From Physella acuta (lineage: Eukaryota > Mollusca > Gastropoda > Physidae): a DNA stretch of 64,000 bases. Positions 53,902 to 63,685 of this stretch are shown piece after piece (within the stretch, counting starts at the first letter, position 1; each line of letters starts with the position of its first letter). The stretch lies in NCBI RefSeq assembly GCF_028476545.1, contig NW_026732299.1:581501-645500 (forward strand). Reading direction: 5' to 3'. Below the pieces are notes generated by a model. That model saw nothing but the letters and a program-made list of their open reading frames with translations, did not search any database and was not told the origin of the DNA. Made by a program: the position numbers and the translations under genes.

Positions 53902-56900
53902 TCACACATATTTGTTCATACTCTCACAAAAAATTGTCTTTAGTGTTTTGTTGGTAAATCTTTTCTTGTCATACTTCGCCTTGTTTCTTGCTTGCCAGAT
54001 AGTCTGTCTGTATGTCGCTAAGGCATAAATGTTTTTGTCTCTCTCTGCAGCCACGGGCTTTTTGGGTACTTTATTTAGAGTTATCGCCCCGTCGATAGTA
54101 AGGGCTTTATTATCTACCTTGATTTCTTCTTCTAGCGCCCGTTTAGCCATCTGTATTGTGGGACATGTTAGGAATAAATGGGTTTCTGTCTCTCTGATAT
54201 CTTGTCCACACAGTACACAACCTGTGTTTCTCTTCTTATTAGCTGGCATAATTTGGTAGATCGGAGTCAAATTGAAGATCAATCTGTATGTGATCTCCCT
54301 AGCTTTGGGTGTGATGGATTTCCTATGAAGATTTCTAAAAGTCTCTGTTGTGTCTATATCGCTGTATATTTTGCACCATTGGATTCTGTTATGTAGTGGA
54401 GTGGCTAGTTTCTTTATCAGATGTGAGTAGGTCTTCCGTGTGTTTTCGTGTATGAATTTTTCGTTCCCTTTCAGGCTGGTTAGACATTCAATGTAGAAAG
54501 CGCTTAATTTCTCTCCTCCGAAATGCGGCGTGCTATTATTATGTTTGAGTATTTTGTTCAGTCTAAGTCCTAAATAGTAATGTGCTAGCGGATGATTTGG
54601 GGGGTCACTGACTATTCTGCCGACGTGTTTTATTCTGAGTGAGTTGATTTTGGTTTGGATATCATGTAGGTTTATCCCTCCTTGTAATTTATTTTGAATT
54701 AACGTGCAGTGGTTAATGGTTCTGACTGTGTTCTTAAAAATGAATTCTCTGATTTTTTGATTGATTCCTTGAATGGTGGCTTTAGGGACGGTTGATGTTG
54801 TGGCTACATATATCAACTTGGGTGTTATATATCTGTTAACGATGGCCGCTCGTCCGAAGATGGTAGTTGCGCTATTTTTATATTTGTTTAGTTTACTACT
54901 GATTTTGTCAGTCATCTTTTCCCAAGTTTCCTCGTGTTTTCTATGGGGATCGTTCTCAAAAATTATTCCGTAAATTTTCAGTCTGTCAGTCGCTTTCAAG
55001 TTCAAAGGGTAAGTTTGCTTCTCCTTCCATCGTCCTAAGCCCATGATTTGCGTCTTGTCTAAATTTATTTTCGTGCCGCTTGCTTGTCCGAAATCTTGGA
55101 AGTGGTTGATTACAGCTATTAGAGATTTTTCTGTCTGTAGGCTAAATGTCGTGTCGTCAGCGTAAGCAAAAAGTTTTCTGTTCTGCGTGTTTGGACAGTC
55201 AATTCCTCTAATCTGTGTGTCGAGCCTAATTTTTTCCAAAAGGGGTTCTAATGTCAGTATATATAACACAGGGGACAAAGGGCAGCCTTGTCTGACAGAT
55301 TTTTGAATCTGGAACGGTCTTGTGATGCATCTGTTGATTTGAAGGTGACTAACAGCATTCCTGTAAATAATGTCGATCCATGTGCATATGTAATTCCCCA
55401 GATTATTGGCTTCTATTATTTTAAGTAAAAAGCTGTGAGACACTCTATCAAAAGCCTTCTCTTGGTCAAGGCTCAGTAAAAAGGCTTGTGCTTCTTTTTC
55501 ATGTGTATATTGGATGAGGTCTCTAATGTAGTGCGTATGGTTTAAGATGTTCCTTCCTGTGATGCTGCATTGCTGGTCTGTGTGCACTATTTTGTGGAGA
55601 TAAGGCTCTAACTTTCTGACTAACGTTTTTGTTAAAATCTTGTAATCTGTATTGAGTAGCGATATAGGTCTGTAGTTTTTCATCTGTTTTTCGTCAGTGT
55701 TTGGCTTGTGGATTAGGGTGATGAACGATCTGTTGAAGTTTTCGTGGCACATTTTCTTGTCTGTCATGTCGTTGAACGTGTTTAACAAAAGTTGCCCTAT
55801 TTCTGCAGTGAAAGACTTGTAAAATTCTGCCGTTAATCCGTCGGGTCCAGGGGATTTGTTGTCTTTTAACTGTCGTATTGTTTCTTCGATGTCCTTTATT
55901 GTGATAGGTTCATCCAGTTTTTCTCTGTCCGTGTCGTCTAGGCGGCGTGCGTTACACAGGTACTCGTCTTCCTTGTCTCCCCTTGTTTGCTCTTTCCTGT
56001 ACAGCTTCGTGTAGTATTGGTGAAACGCCTGAGTGATTTTGCTTTCGTCTGTAGTCTCCTGGCCGTCCCTGTCCACGATACACTGAATGTTTTTGTTTTT
56101 CTGAGTGATTTGTTCGAGTATTATGTTGTGGTGTGTCGGGTCTTCTGTTCCTGCTATGTCCAACCTACTCCTCACTAAGGCTCCCTTGTATTTATATTTC
56201 CTAATTTCTTCCAGTTCGTCTTCGTACTTTGCCACTACATCTTCACCAGCATGGAATGATTTTAGTATGTGCAGGGTCTCTAAACATTCTTTCTCTTTAT
56301 TCTGTCTCTCGCTCTTCAAATATGTTCCAATTCTAATGGATATTTCCTTGACTTCAATTTTGAAAGTTTCCCAAAGATCTATGAAATTAGTGCTTGGTTG
56401 AGTGGTTATGAATCTTGCTATCGTTTCCTTTATATTTGCGATGTATATAGGTTCTGTTAAAAGGGCGTTGTTTAGTTTCCAGTATGTGTTGCGTTGACGT
56501 GTGCTAACTGGTGAGTTTAACATCACCAGTGTCGCCTTGTGATCTGTGTACTGTAAAGTTCTTTTCAGGTGTACTACTTTCCTAATTGTGTTGTTTGTGT
56601 TGACATATACTCTGTCCAATCTTGAGTAACTTTTCCCTGACGGGCTACAGTATGTTGTCTCTATCTTATGTGGGTGTAGCTTCCTAAATGTGTCTACTAG
56701 ATTGAACTGCTCTATTATTTTGTTTAATGACTGGATTTGTTCTCTGTCCTCTGCCATTCGTATTTCTTCTCTATCGTTTTGAACTATCAAGTCTTTCTTG
56801 TCTATCACTAGATTAAAATCCCCAGCCAGAATGATTGGCTTGTCCTTGTACTCTTTTTTCAGGGTACGTTTCAAATGCTTGTAGTAGAGCCTTTGTTCTA

Positions 56901-57276
56901 ATTTGACCACGGGGGCGTATATGTTGACAATGGTGAACTGCGTGCTGTTGTCCCCGACTGTTATAATCACCAGTCTTCCATTCTCGTCGGTGTATGTTTG
57001 CAATGTCTTGTATTTGTCTGATGTTTTAATTATTGACGTTCCCTTGCAGTTCTCTCCTAAACTATGGTATGCTTCAGTTGTTTCTAAGCCTAAGCTACTT
57101 ATAAATTTATCTGCCTTATACTTATTTTTAAAATTAGTTTCTTGTAGAAGGATGTAGTCTGTTTTGAAGGTGTTTATGAGTGATATTATTAGATCAGCTT
57201 TCTTTTTTGCCCCCTTGATGTTGATGGTTATCATTGTGAGTTGTCCTATATTAGTTTTATTCGTTGAACTAGCCAT
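53902..57276 (-). CDS. LINE ORF2: APE endonuclease-reverse transcriptase (copy 5)
   Basis: 1124 aa, intact; translation identical to copies 2, 4 and 6. Confidence 0.93.
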   Translation of the reverse strand: MASSTNKTNIGQLTMITINIKGAKKKADLIISLINTFKTDYILLQETNFKNKYKADKFISSLGLETTEAYHSLGENCKGTSIIKTSDKYKTLQTYTDENGRLVIITVGDNSTQFTIVNIYAPVVKLEQRLYYKHLKRTLKKEYKDKPIILAGDFNLVIDKKDLIVQNDREEIRMAEDREQIQSLNKIIEQFNLVDTFRKLHPHKIETTYCSPSGKSYSRLDRVYVNTNNTIRKVVHLKRTLQYTDHKATLVMLNSPVSTRQRNTYWKLNNALLTEPIYIANIKETIARFITTQPSTNFIDLWETFKIEVKEISIRIGTYLKSERQNKEKECLETLHILKSFHAGEDVVAKYEDELEEIRKYKYKGALVRSRLDIAGTEDPTHHNIILEQITQKNKNIQCIVDRDGQETTDESKITQAFHQYYTKLYRKEQTRGDKEDEYLCNARRLDDTDREKLDEPITIKDIEETIRQLKDNKSPGPDGLTAEFYKSFTAEIGQLLLNTFNDMTDKKMCHENFNRSFITLIHKPNTDEKQMKNYRPISLLNTDYKILTKTLVRKLEPYLHKIVHTDQQCSITGRNILNHTHYIRDLIQYTHEKEAQAFLLSLDQEKAFDRVSHSFLLKIIEANNLGNYICTWIDIIYRNAVSHLQINRCITRPFQIQKSVRQGCPLSPVLYILTLEPLLEKIRLDTQIRGIDCPNTQNRKLFAYADDTTFSLQTEKSLIAVINHFQDFGQASGTKINLDKTQIMGLGRWKEKQTYPLNLKATDRLKIYGIIFENDPHRKHEETWEKMTDKISSKLNKYKNSATTIFGRAAIVNRYITPKLIYVATTSTVPKATIQGINQKIREFIFKNTVRTINHCTLIQNKLQGGINLHDIQTKINSLRIKHVGRIVSDPPNHPLAHYYLGLRLNKILKHNNSTPHFGGEKLSAFYIECLTSLKGNEKFIHENTRKTYSHLIKKLATPLHNRIQWCKIYSDIDTTETFRNLHRKSITPKAREITYRLIFNLTPIYQIMPANKKRNTGCVLCGQDIRETETHLFLTCPTIQMAKRALEEEIKVDNKALTIDGAITLNKVPKKPVAAERDKNIYALATYRQTIWQARNKAKYDKKRFTNKTLKTIFCESMNKYV

Positions 57277-57302
57277 TCTTGTTGGTGTAAGGTCGCATGT
57301 AT

Positions 57303-58337
57303 CTATCTAGTGGTCGGTTTTTTCCCCGTGTGTTGTTTTGGTGAGTCACCGCTGGGTCGCTTGCCTGTCTTCACCTTGTCATCAGCTGATGTGTGTTTTG
57401 GCCTGGCTGAGTGGTCCTTGGGGTTCATGGTTAGGGCTGCTTTCCCTTGCATGAACGCAGCGAACTGGCCGGTGTGTTTAGCGTTATCCGTTGTTTGACT
57501 CAGTGATGCCGTGGGTGTTTCTTGTGTCAATGGCGTTGTCGTGTCTTCTGTTGTATGTGTCATGGGTGTTGTCTTGGTTACTGCGGTCGCATATGAGGTG
57601 GTAGGCTTAAGGGGATCTTCTTCGGTCGAATCTTGTCTGTCCATCATTCTCACCTCCTCTACAGCTTTCCCATCAACGTATTTTTTGTCGTCCGTCAAGA
57701 TGATGTCATCCCTTGATCTGATATCTTCTCTTCTGCATTGGCCTGGGTGATGTCTGCTGGTGTGGCATAGATGGCAGTTTTGCCTTCTGCCTCTAAACAG
57801 AAGCAACATGGTGTGGGTAAGATCTCCCATTACCACTTCAAGATAATGGGGTAGTTTCTCAACCGGCATCTTAGAGTTGATGATTACCGCCCATCTATCT
57901 CCTTTTCTGAGAGGTTTAACAGTAATCTGGGTGTTGGGGATGACGAAATTTTCTACTATTTTTGTAACCGTGTCTTCGGTAAACGTCGGTGGTACCCAGT
58001 GGAGTTCACCGTACAACACAGGCTTGTCCACGTGGGTAAACACCACTTGTGTTATGCCGTAGTCATTGGTGGTGAATTCCCGCATGTGGAGAGTGGTGTA
58101 CACTTCCTGACTTTTAAGGGTGACGTACCACTCTGTGGGCCGTCCTAGATTGTAGACTTTTAAAATCTCATCAGGGTTTATTTTGGTGACAGCCTGAGTT
58201 ACAATTTCGATAACTCTATCATCCACGTGGATGGTGCTTCCGGCTCTGAACTTTATTTCAACTTTTAAAGTTCTTGGAAGGTGTAGGCTGGTGGGTAGGC
58301 CAGGGATGGTAAGTTTAATGGTTGATGACATACTCAC
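57303..58337 (-). CDS. LINE ORF1 with CCHC knuckle (copy 5)
   Basis: 344 aa, intact; translation identical to copy 4. Confidence 0.88.
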   Translation of the reverse strand: MSMSSTIKLTIPGLPTSLHLPRTLKVEIKFRAGSTIHVDDRVIEIVTQAVTKINPDEILKVYNLGRPTEWYVTLKSQEVYTTLHMREFTTNDYGITQVVFTHVDKPVLYGELHWVPPTFTEDTVTKIVENFVIPNTQITVKPLRKGDRWAVIINSKMPVEKLPHYLEVVMGDLTHTMLLLFRGRRQNCHLCHTSRHHPGQCRREDIRSRDDIILTDDKKYVDGKAVEEVRMMDRQDSTEEDPLKPTTSYATAVTKTTPMTHTTEDTTTPLTQETPTASLSQTTDNAKHTGQFAAFMQGKAALTMNPKDHSARPKHTSADDKVKTGKRPSGDSPKQHTGKKPTTR

Positions 58338-58427
58338 TGTGGTGTTTGAAATGTGTCACAGTTAAAACACAGAACACAGTCCACGAAATATAAATGAACA
58401 CAAATCTTGAAACTAGGTCACGTTCAG

Positions 58428-58471
58428 TAAAAGGCGAAAGATTTACGCGTTGTGAAGAGAAACCAGAGTGT
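58428..58471 (-). pseudogene. U5: U5 locus 29, 5' half (two substitutions)
   Basis: Between stem I and loop I it reads TTCACAACGCGTAAATC instead of TTCACATCGAGTAAATC, two changes not seen in other copies. Drift in a copy that no longer makes U5 would explain this. Confidence 0.9.
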
Positions 58472-59214
58472 CTGTCTGGCGGAAAATTTTCCGGTCTGCC
58501 CTAAACCGGATCAGCTGAAATCGCATGGTTTTCGGCTGACAGCAATGTGCCTCTGAAAACAAAAAGAGTTCGCCGCGGAGACTGTGTTGGTCGTACTGAA
58601 GGCTAGGCTACATCGTTCAGAACTCAGACCTGTCCGGTGGACAACGTTTCCCTTCTCCGCGAGCGCATTCCACCCGTGGACAAACGCTTACAAACCAATC
58701 CGACGATGACAGAAGATTGTCTCCCTTTAATACCAATCCAACTTAGCTCCCATGTACCTTTGAAATTATGCGATGGCGGGCCGCCTAGCTTTCTTGAGAC
58801 TAAACTGTTAGGGGAAGTACACGTCACCCAACTAACAAAAAATAAAATGACGCCATTGCTTTGAGGCGCGTGACCGACTGTTGTTCTGCCAGCAGTCTGA
58901 ACTGTTGTTTGTTGGAATCGAAACGAGTGAGTTGTTTAAAAATAAATAAATAATAATAATAAAGTCTAGACAGAACAGTAGTTGGTTTTGATTTGGTTCT
59001 TCGGCACTGAACCTAGACGTATTTGAAATCTTTTTTGATTTATGTACTCACTAATTATGCATGGCCATCGGACAAGAGTTGTCCGGTTCCGTCCAAGGCC
59101 ACGGAAAAACGTGCCAAAGGAAACGAAACCTCCCAACGGCAGGGTTCATTTTCTATCCCAGGGTTAAAAACAACAAATTATGTAGTCACCCACTCATGTT
59201 TACATTGGAAATAT

Positions 59215-59333
59215 TCACCCTACAGCGTAGGGCGTGAAAAATAGTCTTCTAAGACTCATTATAATGCTCCTCTCCACGGAAATCTTTAGTAAAAGGCGAA
59301 AGATTTACTCGATGTGAAGAGAAACCAGAGTGT
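59215..59333 (-). ncRNA. U5: U5 snRNA, locus 30
   Basis: Uninterrupted; lies between two nearly identical units (58428-59289 and 59290-60151) that share AAATAAATAAAT and GGTTAAAAACAACAAATT. Confidence 0.95.
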
Positions 59334-60076
59334 CTGTCTGGCGGAAAATTTTCCGGTCTGCCCTAAACCGGATCAGCTGAAATCGCATGGTTTTCGGCTG
59401 ACAGCAATGTGCCTCTGAAAACAAAAAGAGTTCGCCGCGGAGACTGTGTTGGTCGTACTGAAGGCTAGGCTACATCGTTCAGAACTCAGACCTGTCCGGT
59501 GGACAACGTTTCCCTTCTCCGCGAGCGCATTCCACCCGTGGACAAACGCTTACAAACCAATCCGACGATGACAGAAGATTGTCTCCCTTTAATACCAATC
59601 CAACTTAGCTCCCATGTACCTTTGAAATTATGCGATGGCGGGCCGCCTAGCTTTCTTGAGACTAAACTGTTAGGGGAAGTACACGTCACCCAACTAACAA
59701 AAAATAAAATGACGCCATTGCTTTGAGGCGCGTGACCGACTGTTGTTCTGCCAGCAGTCTGAACTGTTGTTTGTTGGAATCGAAACGAGTGAGTTGTTTA
59801 AAAATAAATAAATAATAATAATAAAGTCTAGACAGAACAGTAGTTGGTTTTGATTTGGTTCTTCGGCACTGAACCTAGACGTATTTGAAATCTTTTTTGA
59901 TTTATGTACTCACTAATTATGCATGGCCATCGGACAAGAGTTGTCCGGTTCCGTCCAAGGCCACGGAAAAACGTGCCAAAGGAAACGAAACCTCCCAACG
60001 GCAGGGTTCATTTTCTATCCCAGGGTTAAAAACAACAAATTATGTAGTCACCCACTCATGTTTACATTGGAAATAT

Positions 60077-60151
60077 TCACCCTACAGCGTAGGGCGTGAA
60101 AAATAGTCTTCTAAGACTCATTATAATGCTCCTCTCCACGGAAATCTTTAG
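60077..60151 (-). pseudogene. U5: U5 locus 31, 3' half (split by LINE copy 6)
   Basis: Standard LINE junction; the 5' half lies beyond the window. Confidence 0.93.
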
Positions 60152-60284
60152 TTTTTTTTTTTTTTTTTTTATAAAAGTTTATTTCTGAAAATATTTACAT
60201 CAACATCAGCATAACATTGTACACATATTTGTTATACAAGGACATCAGTTGCATACATTTCTACAAAAACGTGGACTTCAACAT

Positions 60285-63200
60285 TCACACATATTTGTTC
60301 ATACTCTCACAAAAAATTGTCTTTAGTGTTTTGTTGGTAAATCTTTTCTTGTCATACTTCGCCTTGTTTCTTGCTTGCCAGATAGTCTGTCTGTATGTCG
60401 CTAAGGCATAAATGTTTTTGTCTCTCTCTGCAGCCACGGGCTTTTTGGGTACTTTATTTAGAGTTATCGCCCCGTCGATAGTAAGGGCTTTATTATCTAC
60501 CTTGATTTCTTCTTCTAGCGCCCGTTTAGCCATCTGTATTGTGGGACATGTTAGGAATAAATGGGTTTCTGTCTCTCTGATATCTTGTCCACACAGTACA
60601 CAACCTGTGTTTCTCTTCTTATTAGCTGGCATAATTTGGTAGATCGGAGTCAAATTGAAGATCAATCTGTATGTGATCTCCCTAGCTTTGGGTGTGATGG
60701 ATTTCCTATGAAGATTTCTAAAAGTCTCTGTTGTGTCTATATCGCTGTATATTTTGCACCATTGGATTCTGTTATGTAGTGGAGTGGCTAGTTTCTTTAT
60801 CAGATGTGAGTAGGTCTTCCGTGTGTTTTCGTGTATGAATTTTTCGTTCCCTTTCAGGCTGGTTAGACATTCAATGTAGAAAGCGCTTAATTTCTCTCCT
60901 CCGAAATGCGGCGTGCTATTATTATGTTTGAGTATTTTGTTCAGTCTAAGTCCTAAATAGTAATGTGCTAGCGGATGATTTGGGGGGTCACTGACTATTC
61001 TGCCGACGTGTTTTATTCTGAGTGAGTTGATTTTGGTTTGGATATCATGTAGGTTTATCCCTCCTTGTAATTTATTTTGAATTAACGTGCAGTGGTTAAT
61101 GGTTCTGACTGTGTTCTTAAAAATGAATTCTCTGATTTTTTGATTGATTCCTTGAATGGTGGCTTTAGGGACGGTTGATGTTGTGGCTACATATATCAAC
61201 TTGGGTGTTATATATCTGTTAACGATGGCCGCTCGTCCGAAGATGGTAGTTGCGCTATTTTTATATTTGTTTAGTTTACTACTGATTTTGTCAGTCATCT
61301 TTTCCCAAGTTTCCTCGTGTTTTCTATGGGGATCGTTCTCAAAAATTATTCCGTAAATTTTCAGTCTGTCAGTCGCTTTCAAGTTCAAAGGGTAAGTTTG
61401 CTTCTCCTTCCATCGTCCTAAGCCCATGATTTGCGTCTTGTCTAAATTTATTTTCGTGCCGCTTGCTTGTCCGAAATCTTGGAAGTGGTTGATTACAGCT
61501 ATTAGAGATTTTTCTGTCTGTAGGCTAAATGTCGTGTCGTCAGCGTAAGCAAAAAGTTTTCTGTTCTGCGTGTTTGGACAGTCAATTCCTCTAATCTGTG
61601 TGTCGAGCCTAATTTTTTCCAAAAGGGGTTCTAATGTCAGTATATATAACACAGGGGACAAAGGGCAGCCTTGTCTGACAGATTTTTGAATCTGGAACGG
61701 TCTTGTGATGCATCTGTTGATTTGAAGGTGACTAACAGCATTCCTGTAAATAATGTCGATCCATGTGCATATGTAATTCCCCAGATTATTGGCTTCTATT
61801 ATTTTAAGTAAAAAGCTGTGAGACACTCTATCAAAAGCCTTCTCTTGGTCAAGGCTCAGTAAAAAGGCTTGTGCTTCTTTTTCATGTGTATATTGGATGA
61901 GGTCTCTAATGTAGTGCGTATGGTTTAAGATGTTCCTTCCTGTGATGCTGCATTGCTGGTCTGTGTGCACTATTTTGTGGAGATAAGGCTCTAACTTTCT
62001 GACTAACGTTTTTGTTAAAATCTTGTAATCTGTATTGAGTAGCGATATAGGTCTGTAGTTTTTCATCTGTTTTTCGTCAGTGTTTGGCTTGTGGATTAGG
62101 GTGATGAACGATCTGTTGAAGTTTTCGTGGCACATTTTCTTGTCTGTCATGTCGTTGAACGTGTTTAACAAAAGTTGCCCTATTTCTGCAGTGAAAGACT
62201 TGTAAAATTCTGCCGTTAATCCGTCGGGTCCAGGGGATTTGTTGTCTTTTAACTGTCGTATTGTTTCTTCGATGTCCTTTATTGTGATAGGTTCATCCAG
62301 TTTTTCTCTGTCCGTGTCGTCTAGGCGGCGTGCGTTACACAGGTACTCGTCTTCCTTGTCTCCCCTTGTTTGCTCTTTCCTGTACAGCTTCGTGTAGTAT
62401 TGGTGAAACGCCTGAGTGATTTTGCTTTCGTCTGTAGTCTCCTGGCCGTCCCTGTCCACGATACACTGAATGTTTTTGTTTTTCTGAGTGATTTGTTCGA
62501 GTATTATGTTGTGGTGTGTCGGGTCTTCTGTTCCTGCTATGTCCAACCTACTCCTCACTAAGGCTCCCTTGTATTTATATTTCCTAATTTCTTCCAGTTC
62601 GTCTTCGTACTTTGCCACTACATCTTCACCAGCATGGAATGATTTTAGTATGTGCAGGGTCTCTAAACATTCTTTCTCTTTATTCTGTCTCTCGCTCTTC
62701 AAATATGTTCCAATTCTAATGGATATTTCCTTGACTTCAATTTTGAAAGTTTCCCAAAGATCTATGAAATTAGTGCTTGGTTGAGTGGTTATGAATCTTG
62801 CTATCGTTTCCTTTATATTTGCGATGTATATAGGTTCTGTTAAAAGGGCGTTGTTTAGTTTCCAGTATGTGTTGCGTTGACGTGTGCTAACTGGTGAGTT
62901 TAACATCACCAGTGTCGCCTTGTGATCTGTGTACTGTAAAGTTCTTTTCAGGTGTACTACTTTCCTAATTGTGTTGTTTGTGTTGACATATACTCTGTCC
63001 AATCTTGAGTAACTTTTCCCTGACGGGCTACAGTATGTTGTCTCTATCTTATGTGGGTGTAGCTTCCTAAATGTGTCTACTAGATTGAACTGCTCTATTA
63101 TTTTGTTTAATGACTGGATTTGTTCTCTGTCCTCTGCCATTCGTATTTCTTCTCTATCGTTTTGAACTATCAAGTCTTTCTTGTCTATCACTAGATTAAA

Positions 63201-63659
63201 ATCCCCAGCCAGAATGATTGGCTTGTCCTTGTACTCTTTTTTCAGGGTACGTTTCAAATGCTTGTAGTAGAGCCTTTGTTCTAATTTGACCACGGGGGCG
63301 TATATGTTGACAATGGTGAACTGCGTGCTGTTGTCCCCGACTGTTATAATCACCAGTCTTCCATTCTCGTCGGTGTATGTTTGCAATGTCTTGTATTTGT
63401 CTGATGTTTTAATTATTGACGTTCCCTTGCAGTTCTCTCCTAAACTATGGTATGCTTCAGTTGTTTCTAAGCCTAAGCTACTTATAAATTTATCTGCCTT
63501 ATACTTATTTTTAAAATTAGTTTCTTGTAGAAGGATGTAGTCTGTTTTGAAGGTGTTTATGAGTGATATTATTAGATCAGCTTTCTTTTTTGCCCCCTTG
63601 ATGTTGATGGTTATCATTGTGAGTTGTCCTATATTAGTTTTATTCGTTGAACTAGCCAT
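60285..63659 (-). CDS. LINE ORF2: APE endonuclease-reverse transcriptase (copy 6)
   Basis: 1124 aa, intact; translation identical to copies 2, 4 and 5. Confidence 0.93.
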   Translation of the reverse strand: MASSTNKTNIGQLTMITINIKGAKKKADLIISLINTFKTDYILLQETNFKNKYKADKFISSLGLETTEAYHSLGENCKGTSIIKTSDKYKTLQTYTDENGRLVIITVGDNSTQFTIVNIYAPVVKLEQRLYYKHLKRTLKKEYKDKPIILAGDFNLVIDKKDLIVQNDREEIRMAEDREQIQSLNKIIEQFNLVDTFRKLHPHKIETTYCSPSGKSYSRLDRVYVNTNNTIRKVVHLKRTLQYTDHKATLVMLNSPVSTRQRNTYWKLNNALLTEPIYIANIKETIARFITTQPSTNFIDLWETFKIEVKEISIRIGTYLKSERQNKEKECLETLHILKSFHAGEDVVAKYEDELEEIRKYKYKGALVRSRLDIAGTEDPTHHNIILEQITQKNKNIQCIVDRDGQETTDESKITQAFHQYYTKLYRKEQTRGDKEDEYLCNARRLDDTDREKLDEPITIKDIEETIRQLKDNKSPGPDGLTAEFYKSFTAEIGQLLLNTFNDMTDKKMCHENFNRSFITLIHKPNTDEKQMKNYRPISLLNTDYKILTKTLVRKLEPYLHKIVHTDQQCSITGRNILNHTHYIRDLIQYTHEKEAQAFLLSLDQEKAFDRVSHSFLLKIIEANNLGNYICTWIDIIYRNAVSHLQINRCITRPFQIQKSVRQGCPLSPVLYILTLEPLLEKIRLDTQIRGIDCPNTQNRKLFAYADDTTFSLQTEKSLIAVINHFQDFGQASGTKINLDKTQIMGLGRWKEKQTYPLNLKATDRLKIYGIIFENDPHRKHEETWEKMTDKISSKLNKYKNSATTIFGRAAIVNRYITPKLIYVATTSTVPKATIQGINQKIREFIFKNTVRTINHCTLIQNKLQGGINLHDIQTKINSLRIKHVGRIVSDPPNHPLAHYYLGLRLNKILKHNNSTPHFGGEKLSAFYIECLTSLKGNEKFIHENTRKTYSHLIKKLATPLHNRIQWCKIYSDIDTTETFRNLHRKSITPKAREITYRLIFNLTPIYQIMPANKKRNTGCVLCGQDIRETETHLFLTCPTIQMAKRALEEEIKVDNKALTIDGAITLNKVPKKPVAAERDKNIYALATYRQTIWQARNKAKYDKKRFTNKTLKTIFCESMNKYV

Positions 63660-63685
63660 TCTTGTTGGTGTAAGGTCGCATGTAT

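Larger units (their letters stand above)
53723..58427 (-). mobile_element. U5-targeted LINE, copy 5 (complete)
   Basis: Young-subfamily copy. The poly-T (53723-53787) is interrupted by two G, unlike the other copies, and one base of the 3' UTR differs (CTGAAATTATT). No target duplication. Confidence 0.93.
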
